Shown piece by piece: positions 53,750 through 62,872 of a DNA stretch of 64,000 bases. The notes under the pieces were generated by a model that saw nothing but the letters and a program-made list of their open reading frames with translations, did no database searches and was not told where the DNA came from. A program made the translations under genes and the position numbers. Origin of the DNA: AP-15 sp963736715 (lineage in GTDB: Bacteria > Pseudomonadota > Alphaproteobacteria > ATCC43930 > CGMCC-115725); NCBI GenBank assembly GCA_963736715.1, contig CAVTQA010000020.1, positions 62,001 through 126,000 of the forward strand, read 5' to 3'. How positions within the stretch are numbered: position 1 is the stretch's first letter; each line of letters starts with the position of its first letter.

Positions 53750-54820
53750 TCAGGAAGCGGCCACGCCGCTCGCCGGCTCGAGCCGCCGGGCCGGCGGTGC
53801 AGTCTCGACCGCTAGCTCGCGGCTGCGGAAGCACGCCGCTGAATGCGAGCCCTCGCCTGTCGTGCAGCGGCGCCGGGCGCGACTGGCGCAGGCCTCGACG
53901 GCAAAGCGGCAGCGCGGCCGGAACGAGCAGCCGGCGTCGAGCCGGGTCAGGTCGGGTGGCTGGCCGTCAACCGGGTCGAGCCGCGCCTGACGCGGGCGGT
54001 CGAGCCGCGGCACGGAGCGCAGCAGCGCCATCGTGTAGGGGTGGCGCGGGTCGTGGTAGATCTGGGCGGCGGGGCCGCTTTCGACGATGCGCCCGGCATA
54101 CATGACATTGACGCGATTGGCGTAGCGCGCCACCACCCCGAGATTATGGGTGATGATGATCAGCGCCACGTCGAGCCGCTGCGTCAGCTGCTTCATCAGC
54201 TCGAGGATCTGCGCCTGAATGGTCACGTCGAGCGCCGTCGTCGGCTCGTCGGCAATGATCATCTTGGGGTCGCAGGCCAATGCGATCGCGATCATGATGC
54301 GCTGGCGCATGCCGCCCGAGAGCTGATGCGGATACTGCTTGAGACGCCGCGCCGGATCGGCGATGCCGACCATGCTCAACAACTCGACGGCTCGCTTCTG
54401 CGAAGCGGCGCGATCGGCTCCGCGATGCTGCTCGATCGTCTCGGTGATCTGGCGGCCGATCGTCAGCACCGGGTTGAGCGAGGTCATCGGCTCCTGGAAG
54501 ATCATGCCGATCTCGCCACCGCGGACCTGACGGATCTCCTCGTCGGACAAACGCCTCAGGTCGCGGCCGGAAAAGAGGATCTCGCCCCGTGTGATCCGTC
54601 CCGGCGGATCCGGGATCAGGCGAAGGATCGAGAGCGCCCCGGCGGTTTTGCCCGACCCGCTTTCGCCGACAATCGCCACCGTCTCGCCGCGCTCGACGGT
54701 GTAGGAGATGCCGTCGACCGCGGGCACGACACCGGCCCCGGTGCGAAACTCGGTGTGCAGGTCCCTGACTTCTAAGAGTGGGGGCAAAACACCCGCATCT
54801 TCCTCCCGTACGCTGTGCAA
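53750..54820 (-). CDS. Dipeptide/oligopeptide ABC transporter ATPase (DppD-like)
   Basis: 356 residues. VRDLHTEFRTGAGVVPAVDG, Walker A AIVGESGSGKTAGALSILRL, Q-loop IGMIFQEPMTSLNPVLTIGR, signature QLSGGMRQRIMIAIALACDP, Walker B KMIIADEPTTALDVTIQAQI, H-loop LIIITHNLGVVARY, and the C-terminal Cys-containing GCSFRPRCRFAVEACASRAR of the Opp/Dpp ATPases. First gene of the cluster ending with the DppF-like gene at 46108. Permease genes, normally just upstream, are absent; upstream lie only repeats. Confidence 0.94.
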   Translation of the reverse strand: MHSVREEDAGVLPPLLEVRDLHTEFRTGAGVVPAVDGISYTVERGETVAIVGESGSGKTAGALSILRLIPDPPGRITRGEILFSGRDLRRLSDEEIRQVRGGEIGMIFQEPMTSLNPVLTIGRQITETIEQHRGADRAASQKRAVELLSMVGIADPARRLKQYPHQLSGGMRQRIMIAIALACDPKMIIADEPTTALDVTIQAQILELMKQLTQRLDVALIIITHNLGVVARYANRVNVMYAGRIVESGPAAQIYHDPRHPYTMALLRSVPRLDRPRQARLDPVDGQPPDLTRLDAGCSFRPRCRFAVEACASRARRRCTTGEGSHSAACFRSRELAVETAPPARRLEPASGVAAS

Positions 54821-55011
54821 GGGACCGTATTCTTGTTGGGGTGCGGTGTGGTATCGGCAGCGGCAGGAACTGTCAACGGCGGCGAAGAGACGACGGAGCG
54901 AGTCGCCCGGCAGCGTTCGCTAACCTCCTGGCGAAAGAAAGGCGGGGCGCGCCCTGCCGCCCGCTTCGGGACTAGTACCTCGTTGCGAAAATTAGCGTGC
55001 GGCACTCCACC

Positions 55012-55240
55012 CTGTTCGTCGTCCCCGCGCAAGAGGCTGTCAGGAAATCCTGCGGACAGACAATTCGTCGTCCCCGCGCAAGCGGGGACCCAGGGGCAAG
55101 CGACTTAAATCCCTGGATTCCCGCTTTCGCGGGAACGACGAGCAAAGGGCGCAAAGGTGGGATATGCGGAATTGGATTACAGCCTCGCAAGCGGGGACCC
55201 AGAGCCTGCCCCCCTGCTTTCGCCAGGGGCAGGCTCTGGC
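55012..55240. repeat. Cluster of CCCGCGNAAGCGGG-type palindromic repeats
   Basis: Units GTCGTCCCCGCGCAAG (twice, about 55018 and 55068), CCCGCTTTCGCGGGAACGACG (55120-55140), and a longer hairpin AGAGCCTGCCCCCCTG paired with CAGGGGCAGGCTCT (55201-55237). Same family as the kdsB/pheA and thiolase repeats. The stretch 54821-55261 holds no gene I can support apart from these. Confidence 0.75.
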
Positions 55241-55261
55241 ATGAACAGGGGGCGAGCGCTC

Positions 55262-55408
55262 TCACGCCAGTTCCTCGTAAAGATCACGCCATTGCCGATT
55301 ATGGCTCTCGATCAACTCCAGTTTCCACGTGCGGCGCCATTTCTTGATGCGCTTTTCGCGGAGGATCGCATCGGCGATGGTCTCGTGAAACTCGACAAAG
55401 ACTACTAA
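55262..55408 (-). pseudogene. GIY-YIG endonuclease-like gene, C-terminal remnant
   Basis: The minus-strand frame reads LVVFVEFHETIADAILREKR then IKKWRRTWKLELIESHNRQW and RDLYEELA before the stop. This is the standard C-terminus of small GIY-YIG-superfamily proteins (E-H-E-T-I-x-x-A-I-x-R-E-K-x-I-K-K-W-R-R). The catalytic N-terminal half with GIY and YIG is missing; a palindromic repeat unit (55410-55444) stands where it should join. An inactive relic. Confidence 0.75.
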
Positions 55409-55409
55409 G

Positions 55410-55444
55410 CACTGGGTCCCCGCTTTCGCGGGGACGACGGAGAT
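55410..55444. repeat. Single CCCGCTTTCGCGGGG palindromic repeat unit
   Basis: GGGTCCCCGCTTTCGCGGGG followed by ACGACGG. It abuts the GIY-YIG remnant and probably marks the breakpoint of that gene. Confidence 0.75.
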
Positions 55445-55515
55445 TTGTCGTCCCTTCCGAGCGAGGATACCGAAGCGAGATGGGTACGACATACACCAAT
55501 TTACGCAACCAGGTA

Positions 55516-55908
55516 CTAGGTCGCAACTCCTCCAACGTTGGACGCCCCGAGGTCAAACCGGGCCAGTCGGCTCAGCAGCTCCTCTGCCTCGAAGGGCTTT
55601 GAAAGAACGTCGTCTGCCCCAAACGCCTCGGCCATCCCCAAATAACCGAGGTTGTGGTTCCGTGCACCGCCCGAAATAGCGATGATCTTGACCTCCGGAC
55701 GCTCGCACCGGATCTTGAGGATGGTTTCAATGCCCTCCTGCTCCGGCATGATGATGTCGGTGATCACGACATCGGGGCGCTCGTCCCGGAAGACGGCCAT
55801 CGCACGCTTGCCGTCCGAGGCGGTCGCCACATGGTACCCGTTGCGCTGAAGGATTTTAGAAAGCGTGTACCGGACCAGATGGTCGTCGTCGATCACCAAA
55901 ACCTTCAT
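55516..55908 (-). CDS. Single-domain response regulator (CheY-like receiver)
   Basis: 130 residues from MKVLVIDDDHLVRYTLSKIL. Acidic pocket D7-D9, phosphoacceptor Asp51 in VVITDIIMP, IIAISGGARNHNLG with the switch Ser, and the conserved Lys in DVLSKPFEAEELL. No output domain. It lies 109 bases downstream of a histidine kinase without its own receiver, on the same strand, so the two are the likely cognate pair, perhaps feeding a phosphorelay elsewhere. Confidence 0.92.
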   Translation of the reverse strand: MKVLVIDDDHLVRYTLSKILQRNGYHVATASDGKRAMAVFRDERPDVVITDIIMPEQEGIETILKIRCERPEVKIIAISGGARNHNLGYLGMAEAFGADDVLSKPFEAEELLSRLARFDLGASNVGGVAT

Positions 55909-56017
55909 GGGGTCAGCCTCGTGTAGCGCGATGCCCTCACGTAACCGCAAACTCGGCAATAACGATTTAACGGAGCCTTCCCTTACGACGGCCACCGGAG
56001 CGAACGGTTTCGCAGCC

Positions 56018-58678
56018 TTACGCTGCTGCCGCTCCGTCCACTGCCGCTCCGTCCACTGATGTCTCAAACTCAGCGGCCGGCAGGAGAATGGTAAACTCGG
56101 TCCCTTTGCCTGGTTGGCTTTCCACCTCGATGCGTCCGCCGTGATCAGCGATGATGCCGTGGACGACAGAGAGTCCAAGCCCAGTGCCCTCGCCGACATC
56201 TTTTGTCGTAAAGAAGGGCTCGAAGATCCGATCCTTCGTCTCGGCATCCATACCGCAGCCGGTATCGGCGACCCGAAGGCGAACGAAATCGCCGCTGCGG
56301 CGGTGTTTTGAACGCGTGCTCGCCGGCGAAACCCCGATGGTGACCGTCCCCAGATCGTTCCCGATGGCCTGCCGGGCATTGGTGACCAAATTGACGATGA
56401 TCTGCTGAAGCTGACCGGCATCCGCCAGAATGGACGGAACATCCTCGATCTCTTGTCTGATCAGCACGGTAGCAGGGATGGTCGGGCGCAGCATCTGCAG
56501 GGCCTGGCGGATGCTCGCGGCGAGATCCACCCTCGTCTTCGCCGCTTTCTGATCTCGGCTGAAGGCGAGAATGCGCTGCACGAGGTCGCGGCCGTGGCGG
56601 CTCGCCTGCACGACCGTTTCCAGATCCTCCCTTTCGCTGCTTCCTTCGGGCATTTGCTGCATCAGCAGCTGCGACAGCGCGAGGATCGGCATCAGGGTGT
56701 TGTTGAGATCGTGCGCGATGCCCCCGGCGAGGGTGCCGAGCGCATCGAGTTTCTGCGAATGAAGCAGCTGGCGCTCCAGCTCTCTTTGACGCTCCTCGGC
56801 CTCCCGCGTTTCCGTCACGTCCCTGATCGTGCCGATCCGCCGGACCGGATTGCCCCCGTCGTCGAAAATCGTTTCAATCTCTGTGTAAATCCATTTGATC
56901 GACCCGTCGTGAGACCGAAAGCGGTACGTCAGCGGGGAAGCTTGGAGGCCTTGGTCGGAAGCAGCCATCGAGGCTTCGTATGCGGCGCGGTCGTCCGGAT
57001 GAATGTGAGGCAGGAACTCATGCTTCGTCGGCGCCGGCATCTGCGGATCGAACCCGAATATTCGGTAGAACTCCTCCGACCCGGTCACCTCTCCGGTCCG
57101 GAGATCGCGCTCGAAGCTGCCGATTTTAGCGAGCCGCTGGGCGCGATCGAGATTGTCCCGGTTCTGCCGAAGTTGGCCTTCGGTGAGTTTCATGTGGGTG
57201 ATATCGATGTGCAACCCGGCAATTCCGCCGTTTTGCATGCGACGCATGGAGATCATCACATAGCGGCCGTCGGCGAGCGGCTGCTCTATCACCCCGGACG
57301 GCCGATTGAACGTGTTCATCCGACTGGCGAGCCACTCCGGTTCGCACCCGACCGCATCGGCATACCAGCCGGTGTCGAGACCGGCCCACAGAAGTTCCTC
57401 AAAGGGCGTTCCCGGCACCATCAGGCGCGCCGCTTTCGGATACAGTCGCCGATAGGGTTCATTGCACATCACAAAACAATCATCGCGATCGTAGATGACG
57501 AACCCCTCGGAAATGCTGTCGACGGCGTCGCGCAAGGTCGCTTCCATCTCCCGGAGCTTCTGTTCGACCTCCTTTCGGAGGGCAATATCGGCTTTCAGGC
57601 GGTCACTGGCGGCCTGAAGCTTGTCGCGCTCGTCAGCCAACGCAATCTCGTGCGAGGTGCGCTGGCGGATCTCGCGAATGAGATACGCTGCGAGGCCCGC
57701 CAGCAAAAATGTTGCCAAGCCGGCGATCGCGGCGATCACCCTCTCATGCTCACGAGATGACGCAAGCGCCTCACGGAGGTCGGAACCGACGGTGACGACC
57801 AGCGGATAATCCCCGACGCGGCGATAGCTGAAGAACCGTGTGATGTGATCGATAACGCTTTCCTTGATGAACGTCCCCTCGCCATTTGCGGGGATGGCGG
57901 CTGCCCAGGGATGTCCGACCCGCTGACCGATGCCGGCCAGCCCGTTCGGATCTTCCCGTGTAAAGCGGGCCCGCACAATGTCGTCCAGCCCGATCAGAGC
58001 GATGCTGCCGCGCGGACCCAGATCGATCGATGTGTTGAGGGTGGTGAGATTAGCCGGCGAGAGCGCGAACATGATGACGCCGAGAAAGGTGCCGTCCTCG
58101 GCGTCGACGCGCCGCGTCACGTTGATCGTGGTCTGGTGTGAGACGCGCCCGGTCACCGGCTTACCGATGAAGATACCCTGAAACCGGCCATCGAGATGGA
58201 TGCGGAAGTGCTCGCGGTCGCTGAGGTCGATCGGCTCCGGCGCAGCGTCGAGCGTGGTCGAGAGGAGCCTTCCGTCGGGCCCTATGATTGCCGCTTGAAT
58301 CGTCGCGTTTGACAGCAGCGGGATCTCGCGCGCCCAGGCATGGATATCCAAGGTTCCATGCGCGGTGCGCATGCGATGGGCGACGATCTCCATCGCGCCG
58401 GCGACGCCGCCGAGAATTTGGGTCAATTCGTCGGCGAAAGCAGCCGCGAGGTTACGCCCTTCCGACCGCGTGCGATCCATCGCCGCTTCTCTTGCGGTCG
58501 TGATCGAGGCCGCAACTGTCGTCCACATCGCCAGGATCACGATGATGCCGACGGCGACGATCTCGATTGTGGTGACTCGGCACCGGCGACGGAGATCGGT
58601 GGGGAACAGGGTGGGCAAACTTCCAGGCTCCGAGCAGGACGGAGCATCGAGGCACAGCGAAGTTAAGATTTCTCTCAA
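56018..58678 (-). CDS. PAS-domain sensor histidine kinase
   Basis: About 886 residues; the start (TTG at 58678) is uncertain. Membrane helix near 36-58 (TTIEIVAVGIIVILAMWTTV), a periplasmic dCache-like sensor (about 60-310) with LSDREHFRIHLDGRFQGIFI and RVSHQTTINVTRRVDAEDGT, a second helix (VIAAIAGLATFLLAGLAAYL), a short coiled coil, two PAS domains (DSISEGFVIYDRDDCFVMCN and IGSFERDLRTGEVTGSEEFY), HisKA with LGTLAGGIAHDLNNTLMPIL, and HATPase with NLVTNARQAIGND, DTGCGMD and GEGTGLGLSVVHGI. No receiver domain. Signal unknown. The C-terminus carries a small tandem repeat. Confidence 0.93.
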   Translation of the reverse strand: MREILTSLCLDAPSCSEPGSLPTLFPTDLRRRCRVTTIEIVAVGIIVILAMWTTVAASITTAREAAMDRTRSEGRNLAAAFADELTQILGGVAGAMEIVAHRMRTAHGTLDIHAWAREIPLLSNATIQAAIIGPDGRLLSTTLDAAPEPIDLSDREHFRIHLDGRFQGIFIGKPVTGRVSHQTTINVTRRVDAEDGTFLGVIMFALSPANLTTLNTSIDLGPRGSIALIGLDDIVRARFTREDPNGLAGIGQRVGHPWAAAIPANGEGTFIKESVIDHITRFFSYRRVGDYPLVVTVGSDLREALASSREHERVIAAIAGLATFLLAGLAAYLIREIRQRTSHEIALADERDKLQAASDRLKADIALRKEVEQKLREMEATLRDAVDSISEGFVIYDRDDCFVMCNEPYRRLYPKAARLMVPGTPFEELLWAGLDTGWYADAVGCEPEWLASRMNTFNRPSGVIEQPLADGRYVMISMRRMQNGGIAGLHIDITHMKLTEGQLRQNRDNLDRAQRLAKIGSFERDLRTGEVTGSEEFYRIFGFDPQMPAPTKHEFLPHIHPDDRAAYEASMAASDQGLQASPLTYRFRSHDGSIKWIYTEIETIFDDGGNPVRRIGTIRDVTETREAEERQRELERQLLHSQKLDALGTLAGGIAHDLNNTLMPILALSQLLMQQMPEGSSEREDLETVVQASRHGRDLVQRILAFSRDQKAAKTRVDLAASIRQALQMLRPTIPATVLIRQEIEDVPSILADAGQLQQIIVNLVTNARQAIGNDLGTVTIGVSPASTRSKHRRSGDFVRLRVADTGCGMDAETKDRIFEPFFTTKDVGEGTGLGLSVVHGIIADHGGRIEVESQPGKGTEFTILLPAAEFETSVDGAAVDGAAAA
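56028..56057. repeat. 15-bp tandem duplication at the kinase 3' end
   Basis: GCCGCTCCGTCCACT occurs twice head to tail (56028-56042 and 56043-56057). On the coding strand it gives VDGAAVDGAAAA at the protein end. In frame, so it only lengthens the tail. Confidence 0.9.
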
Positions 58679-58779
58679 ACGAGTATGCGTTCGGTCGGCA
58701 GGGGGTCTTCACGCGCTTCTCGCGGCCCGCTAAGATCCGCGCGGCATCAACGTCAGCAACGACCGAGGAGGACCATGCC

Positions 58780-59289
58780 ATGCCGATCTCCATGTATCAT
58801 GCGTCAGTGCCGGTATTCCTGCAGCTGCTCGGCGGCTTGAAGGGAGTGATCGAAAAGGCCGAGGCGCATGCCAATGCGCACAAATGGGACGAGAACGCAC
58901 TGCTGAATTGGCGGCTCTATCCCGACATGTTCACGTTTGCTCGCCAGGTGCGGCAGGCGAGCGAGCACGCCTTTGGCGCCGGGCGCGCCGCCGGGGTCGA
59001 GGTGCCGAGCCTGCCGGCGATCGACAACAATTGGGCGGAGATGAAGGCGCGGATCGACAAGACGATCGATTTCTTGAAGGGCCTGAAGGCCGACCAGCTC
59101 GACGGACGGGAGGACCAGCAGGTCACCATCACTGCCGGCGGGCAGCCGCGCAATTTCCGTGCCCAGACCTACCTCTATCACTTCGCGATGCCGAATTTCT
59201 ATTTCCACACAACGACGGCCTACAACATCCTGCGCAGTCTCGGCGTCGAGATCGGCAAGCGCGACTTCATGGGCCAGATGCCCTCATAG
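58780..59289 (+). CDS. DUF1993-family protein
   Basis: 169 residues. MPISMYHASVPVFLQLLGGL then WRLYPDMFTFARQVRQASEH, LDGREDQQVTITAGGQPRNF and YLYHFAMPNFYFHTTTAYNI LR. All-helical DinB/YfiT-like fold expected, with His residues that could bind metal. Function unknown. GGAGGACCATGCCATG gives a good ribosome-binding site. Single gene. Confidence 0.88.
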   Translation: MPISMYHASVPVFLQLLGGLKGVIEKAEAHANAHKWDENALLNWRLYPDMFTFARQVRQASEHAFGAGRAAGVEVPSLPAIDNNWAEMKARIDKTIDFLKGLKADQLDGREDQQVTITAGGQPRNFRAQTYLYHFAMPNFYFHTTTAYNILRSLGVEIGKRDFMGQMPS

Positions 59290-59299
59290 GACTCGCGTT

Positions 59300-59358
59300 G
59301 GCCTCCCTTTCCCCGGTTGCACCCGTTGCGGGGAGAGGGTCGGGGGTGAGGGCGGCCG
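59300..59358. repeat. Palindromic repeat, CCCCGNNGCGGGGAGAGGG type
   Basis: CCCTTTCCCCGGTTGCACCC with GTTGCGGGGAGAGGG and GGGGGTGAGGGC. Same family as at 36886 and 39730. Just after the DUF1993 stop; may aid termination. Confidence 0.7.
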
Positions 59359-59359
59359 T

Positions 59360-59440
59360 CTAAAACGCGGTGTCGAATTGCTGCTGCGCTGCCGAGGCCT
59401 CGCCGGTGCGGCCCTGCATCTTCAGCGATTGAGGAAGCCC
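59360..59440 (-). pseudogene. Short C-terminal remnant, possibly of a TPR protein
   Basis: On the minus strand the frame PQSLKMQGRTGEASAAQQQF DTAF ends in TAG at 59360-59362. The pattern resembles the last helix pair of TPR proteins (L-K-x-Q-G-R-x-x-E-A-x-A-x-Q-x-x-F). A TGA lies a few codons upstream, so only about 27 residues survive. Weak evidence; the adjacent repeat fits a deletion breakpoint. Confidence 0.3.
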
Positions 59441-59465
59441 GAACAATGCTCAGCCATTGTTCGGG
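59438..59465. terminator. Hairpin, perfect 11-bp stem
   Basis: CCCGAACAATG (59438-59448), loop CTCAGC, CATTGTTCGGG (59455-59465). No T run on either side, so an intrinsic terminator is uncertain. It lies between the convergent DUF1993 and FAD-monooxygenase genes. The rest of 59466-59720 shows nothing else. Confidence 0.45.
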
Positions 59466-59720
59466 TGACGGCTGAGATCGTCCCGGTACACCGCTTCTGC
59501 ATCCGCTGCCCTGCCGCCCCGGACCAGCACCGCTCCCAAGACGCGTCGGACGGGAAAAAACCAGTCGGCGGGCTCTGAATAGGCCAGCCGGTCCCCTCAT
59601 GTCCCACAGTGATTTCGATGTCGTCACCAGCCCTTCCATGGCGCAACGGTCAGCGCCGGCGCCCGAGCAGTCCAACAATTCCTCAGACCCGGTGTCCGGC
59701 ACCGGCGCTGCGCCAGCCCC

Positions 59721-61307
59721 TCAACCAGAGCCGGCAAACCCGGCCGACGAAAAGACCTTGGCGAGGTAGCGGGGCAGGTTCGCAGAAACCGTGCGCCAGT
59801 CGCAGCGAAGACCGACATACCCGTCCGGGCGTACCAAATATGCGGCCGGAGCCGACCCGTAGCGTTGCGCGACTATGCCCTCACAATCCACATAATCGCC
59901 GCCGGATGTCCCGGGCGGGACGACGCGATATGCTGCAAAGACGCTTTCCGGAAGGCGGGGCAGAGTAGGCGGCAAGGCCTCGGGGCCGCCGCCTAAGAGC
60001 AGCAGAACGTGGCGGTGCTCCGCGAAAAGGTTGTAGAGCCGCAGCGGCGCCCCGCCCTTCGCTGCGACGAGTTGCGCATCGGGCGCCCGGTCGCCCGCGG
60101 CGGGGCCGGCCATCCCAGCGCCGTGTTCTTCGACGATAGGGCTGCGCCGGTAATTGACCGCAAGCCCCGAAAGCCCCTCGCCGAGCTTTTCCGCCGCCGC
60201 CGGGATCTGCGTCAGCAAGGACATCAGATGATCGCGGACAAAGCGGGCGACCGACCCGTGCAAGGATATAAGACGGGTGCCGCGATCGGTCTGCCGGATC
60301 ACCGCTTCGTCGACCGGTTTGCGCTCGGCCTCGTAGCTGTCCAGCAGCTGCGCATTGCCACCGCTCCGCAAAACGAGGCTCAATTTCCAGGCGAGGTTGA
60401 ACGAGTCCTGAATGCCCATATTCATGCCCTGGCCGCCGACGGGGCTATGGATGTGCGCGGCATCGCCGAGCAGAAACACGCGGTCCTGGCGAAAACGCGC
60501 AGCCTCCCGCCGGTGGATGCGGAACACCGACGTCCATCGCGGATCGCCGAGCCGCAGACGCTCGAGGCCGCGCTCGTCGACCAATGCCTGACATTGCGCG
60601 AGGCTGGGTTCGCCGTGCCAGTCGGGCGGCGAGTTGGTGATGATGAGTCGCCAGCGATCCTCCGGCAGTGGAAAAAACGCCAGCGCCCCCTCGCGGTGCA
60701 GCCAGACTTGTGCCTCGGCATGGTCGAGGTCGCCGTCAACCTTTATGTCGGCCAGAACGAAAAGCTCCGGATAAGTCGCGCCCGAGAAGGAAATTCCCAG
60801 CTGTTCGCGAACTGTGCTGTGCGCCCCGTCACAGCCGAGGAGCCAGTCGGCCTCGACCTCTTCTACCCGGTCGGCGGTGCGCAGGCGGGCCGAAACGCCG
60901 GATTCGCGCTGCGCCAGCGAGACCAGCTCGGTGTTGCGCTCGACCCGCACCCCGTGCCCGGCGAGGCGCTCCTCTAGGATTCGTTCCGTTTCGTCTTGCG
61001 GCACCCCGAGAACAAACGGGTATCGCGTTTCCAGCATGCCGAACGCGGCATGGGCGATGCGTCCTCTCTCGCCATACACGTTGACTCCGGTGATGCGATG
61101 ACCGGCGCTCAGGAAAGCGTCGGCGAGTCCCATCAGTTCGAATGTCTCGACAGTCCGCGAGTGGATCGCGATCGCTCGCGACTCCATCGCGCGGTGCGAG
61201 GCTTTGTCGATCAGCCGGCATTGGATCCCGTCGCGCGCGAGTTCATGGGCCATGACCAATCCGGTCGGACCCGCCCCGACAATCAGCGCTTTCGGACTTT
61301 CCGTCAT
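59721..61307 (-). CDS. FAD-dependent aromatic hydroxylase (PheA/TfdB/MhpA-like)
   Basis: 528 residues; start MTESPKALIVGAGPTGLVMA at 61307 with GGAGGG upstream. FAD motif VGAGPTGLVMAHELARDGIQ, DG motif WLLGCDGAHSTVREQLGI, GD motif VFLLGDAAHIHSPVGGQGMN followed by MGIQDSFNLAWKLSLVLRSG, then a thioredoxin-like C-terminal domain (GDYVDCEGIVAQRYGSAPAA, YLVRPDGYVGLRCD). Class A flavoprotein monooxygenases of this shape hydroxylate phenols, 3-hydroxyphenylpropionate or related rings with NAD(P)H. Substrate unassigned. An AAHS-like MFS gene is divergent, consistent with uptake and breakdown of an aromatic acid. Confidence 0.9.
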   Translation of the reverse strand: MTESPKALIVGAGPTGLVMAHELARDGIQCRLIDKASHRAMESRAIAIHSRTVETFELMGLADAFLSAGHRITGVNVYGERGRIAHAAFGMLETRYPFVLGVPQDETERILEERLAGHGVRVERNTELVSLAQRESGVSARLRTADRVEEVEADWLLGCDGAHSTVREQLGISFSGATYPELFVLADIKVDGDLDHAEAQVWLHREGALAFFPLPEDRWRLIITNSPPDWHGEPSLAQCQALVDERGLERLRLGDPRWTSVFRIHRREAARFRQDRVFLLGDAAHIHSPVGGQGMNMGIQDSFNLAWKLSLVLRSGGNAQLLDSYEAERKPVDEAVIRQTDRGTRLISLHGSVARFVRDHLMSLLTQIPAAAEKLGEGLSGLAVNYRRSPIVEEHGAGMAGPAAGDRAPDAQLVAAKGGAPLRLYNLFAEHRHVLLLLGGGPEALPPTLPRLPESVFAAYRVVPPGTSGGDYVDCEGIVAQRYGSAPAAYLVRPDGYVGLRCDWRTVSANLPRYLAKVFSSAGFAGSG

Positions 61308-61479
61308 GGCACCCTCCACTTCATTCCAATGACGAAATGCCGGGTGATGGCGAAGGTTCCGATCCTAGCCTTTTTACGGGAAGCGCTTGACCCAATACTC
61401 TCCCCATAGTAGGTGCCACACACCTTTATACGAATATACGAACCTGGTGATACGAACCTGAACAACAGGGAGGTGGCCG

Positions 61480-62815
61480 GTGGACAAGAGCGGGGTAGCC
61501 GTAGCGCAATTTGGCGGGCTGCGCAGCGGTCAGCCGGTATCAATGGCTGGTTTTTCTCGTCGTCTGGCTCGGCTGGACGCTCGATGCGGCCGATTTCGGG
61601 CTCTACTCGCTGGTATTGAAGCCGGCGATGACCGAACTGCTGGGCGGCAACCCACCATTGGCCGATATCGGCAAATATGGCGGCCTCCTCAGCATGGCGG
61701 GGCTGTTGGGCTGGGCTTTTGGCGGGTTTCTGTTCGGCATCCTCGCCGACTATATCGGCCGGGTGCGCACGCTCGCCTTCAGCATTGCGCTCTACAGCGT
61801 TTTCACCGCGCTGCAAGGCCTCTCGCAAGGGATTTTCGATTTTGCCATTTACCGCTTTATCGCCGGGCTCGGCACCGGCGCCGAGTTGATGGTCGGGATC
61901 CCGTTGCTCGCCGAGACGCTCGCCGAGACCCACCGGGCGAAGATCGCCGCGACGATGATGACCGGCGGAGCAGTCGGCACGTTCATCGGCGCCTGGGCCT
62001 ATGGCCTCGTTGGCCCGTATGGCTGGCGCTACGTGTTCTTTGTCGGCGTCGTGCCGGCAATCATTCTGGCGATCATGCGCGGCCGAATGCTCGACCCGGA
62101 GCGCTTCGCCGATGTCCGTGAGCGCCGCCGCGCCGTCGCCGCGGGGTTGCGCAGCGAAGCCGGCGACCGCGAATTCATGCGCTTTGTGCCGTTTCAGCTG
62201 TTCTCCAGGGAGCACCGCTACAACACGATGGTCGGGGTGTTGTTCGGCCTCGGCTCGCTGCTGGCGATCTGGACCACCAACATCTGGCTGCCGACGATCC
62301 TGTCCTTGATGGCGCAGAAGAGCGGCGCCGCCGACGCCACCGCCGCGGTGCCGTTCGTCAGCAAAGGCATCATGTTGTGGAGCCTCGGCGGCATCTGCGG
62401 TTACATCGCCTTTGGTTTTATCTGCGACATTATCGGCCGTCGCTTGACCGTGATTTTCTACAGCACCGGCACGATCGTCTTCGGCCTCATCCTCTATTTG
62501 GCCCTGCCTGCCTACGAGCCGTGGTACCCGGTCGTCCTGCCGATCTTCGGCTTCTTCGTGTTTGGCGTATTCTCCGGCTACGCGGTCTATCTGCCGGAGC
62601 TGTTCCCGACCCATATCCGCTCGACTGCAGTCGGGTTCTGCACCGGCAGCGCCCGCATCATCACCAGCTTCGGCCCGCTCGTTGCGGGGCTTCTGGTGGG
62701 CGCCTTCGGCGGCAGTTTCAACCGGGTGACCGCCTTCATGACCTGCTTCGCTCTGCTCAGCATCCTCGCGATGCTGCTCGGCCGCGAAACCAAGGGCAAC
62801 CCGCTGCCGCGCTAG
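61480..62815 (+). CDS. MFS transporter, aromatic acid:H+ symporter-like, probable frameshift near the start
   Basis: Twelve-helix carrier. The main frame reads SRYQWLVFLVVWLGWTLDAA DFGLYSLVLKP (D in helix 1, as in AAHS), FGILADYIGRVRTLAF (MFS motif), RFIAGLGTGAELMVGIPLLA and FPTHIRSTAVGFCTGSARII. A TTG at 61511 would start it but has no ribosome-binding site. GTG at 61480 has GGGAGG 7 bases upstream and reads MDKSGVAVAQFGG, in the other frame. One extra base between about 61520 and 61540 would join them; span 3n+1. Divergent from the FAD monooxygenase. Confidence 0.85.
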
Positions 62816-62872
62816 CGTTTCGATCCCGCTGGCAACCCGCATAAGCCAGAGGATGCCGCTGGGCGCACCCGA

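Noticed and set aside
55299..55556. N-terminal GIY-YIG domain in the frame above the remnant
   Set aside because: The translation (VYVVPISLRYPRSEGTTNLR) has only vague resemblance and comes partly from repeat sequence; not supportable.
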